From Leuctra nigra (taxonomy: Eukaryota; Arthropoda; Insecta; Plecoptera; Leuctridae), in the NCBI GenBank assembly GCA_934045905.1, contig OW203766.1:23244309-23308308 (forward strand): 64,000 nt of DNA. The letters run 5' to 3'. Position 1 is the stretch's first letter. The number at the start of each line of letters is the position of its first letter. The position numbers and the translations under genes are program-made. The notes under the pieces are model-generated. The model did no database searches and was not told the DNA's origin. It saw only the letters and a list, made by a program, of their open reading frames with translations. Shown piece by piece: positions 61,401-64,000 of the stretch.

Positions 61401-63357
61401 GGTCCGACTACTTAACAGTGTACAACCTCGTTCGCAATGAAATAATGCGAACCCCAGAAGACTACCTTCAAAGAACAGGAATGGCTGCATTTTTATTGCA
61501 ATGTCTCAAATTGGGAGGATTCTTCGAAGGAACCAGAGAATCGTCTGGTAAGCATTATTCAATGTGAAACCGATTTATGATAGACAGGCTGGTCTTGATG
61601 CAGTAATATTGATTTACAGCTACAGAGGTTTTGTCAGCAGACGAAGCTTTTGTCGGTGGTCTGTTGCTACGACATTTACAGATCTTGCAGTTCAATGCTC
61701 ATGAAATATCGGAGTTGCAACTCGAAAAAGATGGTAAATTGGAAAATGCTAAGTCGGTGTTCTTAGGTGGTGGTTTGTACCCAACGCTTGCCCTTTTCAA
61801 TCACTCGTGCGATCCAGGCGTTACGAGGTAAAAATATTCATATTTAATAAAATAATAATCTTCTTCTGGTTCCGACAATGTTGTCAGGTCAGACAGTGGG
61901 AGCTCCCACTGGGTCTAGGGCCTCGGATCTCTTCCAAACCGGCTGGCCAGGCCTGACGTTTCATCCTCCTCCTCCTCTTCTTCATCCTCGTCACCTTCCT
62001 CCAACTTCTCCACCAGCGCCCTCCAGATCCTCCTGTCCTCCCACCACTTATCTGCTTCCACTTTCTGCCACCTTTGCTGCCTGTCCTCCACGTCTTCTCT
62101 GATAAGACCACTCCACTTCTCTCTTGGTCTCCCCACTCTTCTTCTTCCCACCACTGTTTCTTCAAACTCCTGTCTTGGTATTCTCTTGAGATCCATTCTT
62201 TTCATGTGTCCAAACCAACGCAATCTCTCTCTCTCATATTTAATAAATAAAATAATATCATCGCAGCTGTGCCTTGTTTATGTTTGCGTAAATATGTTTT
62301 CACTTTCCAGATATTTCTGTGGAACATCGGTGGTTGTCCGAGCAATCAAAAATATCGGTAAAAACGAAATGATAGGTGAAAACTATGGGCCGATATTCAC
62401 ACAGAGTCCTCGAATCGAACGATGTCTCAATCTGAAGAACCAGTATTGGTTTACATGCGCATGCAGAGCCTGCGTAGAAGACTGGCCGCGATTCAAAGAC
62501 ATGGATCCGGGAACGATGCGGTTCCGTTGCGATGCAGGAGGATCAAATCAGTGCAGCAATATTATCCTAGTTCCAACGACAACGGACGACTTCATGGTAC
62601 CATGTCAAGTTTGTAAACAACACACAAACATTCTCAAAGGACTCAAAGCTCTGCAGGTAATTTTTTAAGGATATTGTGAGTATAATTTATAGAGATGCGA
62701 GTCAGAAAACGTTCCGCTCGGACGATTTTTCTGGCTTTTTTTCCCGGAAAATTTTCCGTAATTGTTTTTTTTTGTATTCTGTAAAATAAATGTGTTGCAA
62801 ATTATTTTAAACGGTTTGAAGGACTTTGCTTGAATATTTACCTCAGCAGAAATGTTACAAACTGCATATTTCAAATATCTTGCCAATACTGAACAAAGGC
62901 AAGGCTTATAATTCACCAATGATAATAATGTTGTCTAAATGTTGAACAATAAAACAGTCAATTGAAGACTGTGACTATCCCGACTGCAATACTGATCATA
63001 TTATTGAAAAGTACCCAAAACAATTGTAAGGACCCCCCCCCCCCCCCCCCCCCCGCAGAGATCGTAAAATTTTTAATTAATTAATTATTTTTAATGATTT
63101 ATATATCACACTTTTAATAATAAACAATTATAAATCACCAAATAAGTCTCAAGTTTGTAAATGGTTTTCAGGACACGGATGCTCTCTTCAAGCTCGCAAC
63201 AAGACATATGGCAGTCAATGAAATAATCCCGGCATTGACCAAGTTCATCGCAATTCTTTCCCTTCTTAGCGAGACTTTGGCTCCACCATTTAGAGACTTT
63301 CATCTTTGCCAACAAGGAATTCGACGGTGTATGTTGGCTCTCGGCAATAAGAGTTAG
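58477..63357 (+). CDS. Smyd4: SMYD4-like TPR-MYND-SET protein
   Basis: Predicted lysine methyltransferase-like protein. Nine exons: 58477-58780, 59610-59754, 59834-60021, 60420-60648, 61075-61291, 61370-61547, 61620-61827, 62311-62656, 63172-63357. The phases close to give 666 residues. The start is the ATG at 58477; the frame upstream has no better Met. Residues about 65-190 form TPR helices (LKELGNKAFQSGDYRSSLQL, ANRSAALYHLEKH). The MYND zinc finger spans about 284-325 (CFQC, CNYC, CSVKC, HRVEC). The split SET domain has NHSC in LFNHSCDPGVTR (about 479-490) and GENYGP (512-517), and a post-SET CACRAC (539-544). A short helical C-terminus ends ALGNKS. It is shorter than the roughly 800-residue vertebrate SMYD4. 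A truncated LINE sits in intron 7. Confidence 0.92.
58849..59053 (-). other. Orphan exon-like frame in SMYD4 intron 1
   Basis: An open minus-strand frame of about 68 codons, with a strong donor at its end (CGTGAA followed by GTAAGTATT at 58849/58848), encodes a hydrophobic span (VIILLSALGIYVLVVSIY) and a polar tail (TVVPRTLDLTDDRE). No ATG in frame at the start, so it would need an upstream exon. Family unknown. Confidence 0.2.
61852..62233 (-). mobile_element. 5'-truncated LINE copy (same family as 34400-39000)
   Basis: On the minus strand it encodes the ORF2 C-terminus (MRWFGHMKRMDLKRIPR, RRRVGRPREKW, a long Glu/Asp run, GLASRFG) and a 3' ATTATT tail. Flanked by a perfect 14-bp duplication TCATATTTAATAAA (61838-61851 and 62234-62247). 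It lies in SMYD4 intron 7. Confidence 0.92.
63030..63055. repeat. Homopolymer C tract
   Basis: A run of more than 20 C in the last SMYD4 intron; length uncertain in any assembly. Confidence 0.8.
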
Positions 63358-64000
63358 ATATATGTGTCGTGCATTCATTTGTTAAATATCTATTTAATAG
63401 GTGAATGTTTTTTTTTGAATCTGGTTCATTACCATAAATAACTGATTTGGTTGCACTGAACTTTATTTGGGATGTTCAGAGTTGTGGAGCCTTTATATGA
63501 AGTGCAACAATTAACTTAAAAACGAATGTTGAAACACATTTTATTGGAAAATGTATATAAGGATTCACATGATTTGCATTAAGTTGTGAAAAGTAGTATT
63601 TAAAGGTAAAATAATTAATAAAAAATAATGTACCTATATTTCATTACTTCTATTTAGTTTGCCCAGCAAATAGAGAGTGGTGGCACAAAGCAAATACATA
63701 CAATAATTCACAAATATAATAAAATCCCTAAATAAACACCACACTCACATCACGAACAAAAGCTGTTGACCCGCTGTATCTTACCCACTTTTATCCATCA
63801 CGGTATGGTATTGTTTTGTACACTTATATATATGTAGTACCTTGATTTGCTAATTTTAAAGTACATGAAGCAATATTGCTGACATACAATTAATATTCAT
63901 TATTCATTCATTATTTCGATTGCATTGCATTCCTAAGAGTAAGCATTTATAAATTCTCTCTATATACACATGGGTTTGGTACAATCTGCAATCCTTCACC
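63358..64000. other. 3' flank of SMYD4
   Basis: AT-rich, no coding exon seen. An AATAAA near 63617 could be the poly(A) signal for SMYD4. Confidence 0.4.

Overview
The window is about 64 kb of AT-rich eukaryotic nuclear DNA, almost certainly from an arthropod and probably an insect. The genes have many exons with GT-AG introns. The spaces are packed with short non-autonomous DNA transposons, a tRNA-derived SINE of a type common in insects, RTE-like LINEs and many GTAGGTACCTAC-type strings. I cannot name the species; the SINE style fits hemipteran or polyneopteran insects better than flies.

Five conserved protein genes can be reconstructed exon by exon, with splice phases that close. (1) Plus strand, 116-1992: a pseudouridine-5'-phosphatase of the HAD family, with two homologous, same-phase exons for the cap segment (355-576 and 629-847) that look mutually exclusive. 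(2) Plus strand, 5471-7555: a CTR/SLC31 copper transporter. (3) Minus strand, 45850-11891: Sec16, the COPII/ER-exit-site scaffold, 21 coding exons and 2070 codons before the stop. (4) Minus strand, 57527-49316: delta-aminolevulinic acid dehydratase, 7 exons and 336 residues, with the zinc-binding cysteines and both active-site lysines. (5) Plus strand, 58477-63357: a SMYD4-like TPR-MYND-SET protein, 9 exons and 666 residues. PUDP and CTR are in tandem, CTR and Sec16 are tail to tail, Sec16 and ALAD are in tandem, and ALAD and SMYD4 are head to head across about 950 bp. There is no operon logic; these are independent housekeeping genes.

Sec16 introns host most of the mobile DNA. A nearly full-length LINE lies at 34400-39000: ORF1 has a PHD-like zinc finger, a 15-residue repeat array and an SGNH-like domain; ORF2 has an endonuclease and a reverse transcriptase split by one in-frame TAG. 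Three truncated LINE copies carry perfect target-site duplications (two from this family, one from another). Other elements are hAT-like with perfect 8-bp duplications (5862-6421, 23493-24680, 55460-56490, 56679-57046), two pogo/Tigger-like copies, TTA-flanked Harbinger-like elements, large foldbacks, and a pair of equal-length 424-bp MITEs in opposite orientation. One GC-rich intronic fragment (25200-25500) can be folded by eye into an HDV-like ribozyme topology.

Less certain coding candidates are a 198-residue phase-0 exon inside a Sec16 intron (19155-19751), a 56-residue single-span membrane ORF (2742-2912, minus), and an orphan exon-like frame in SMYD4 intron 1. All assignments come from reading the sequence; no database search or transcript data were available.
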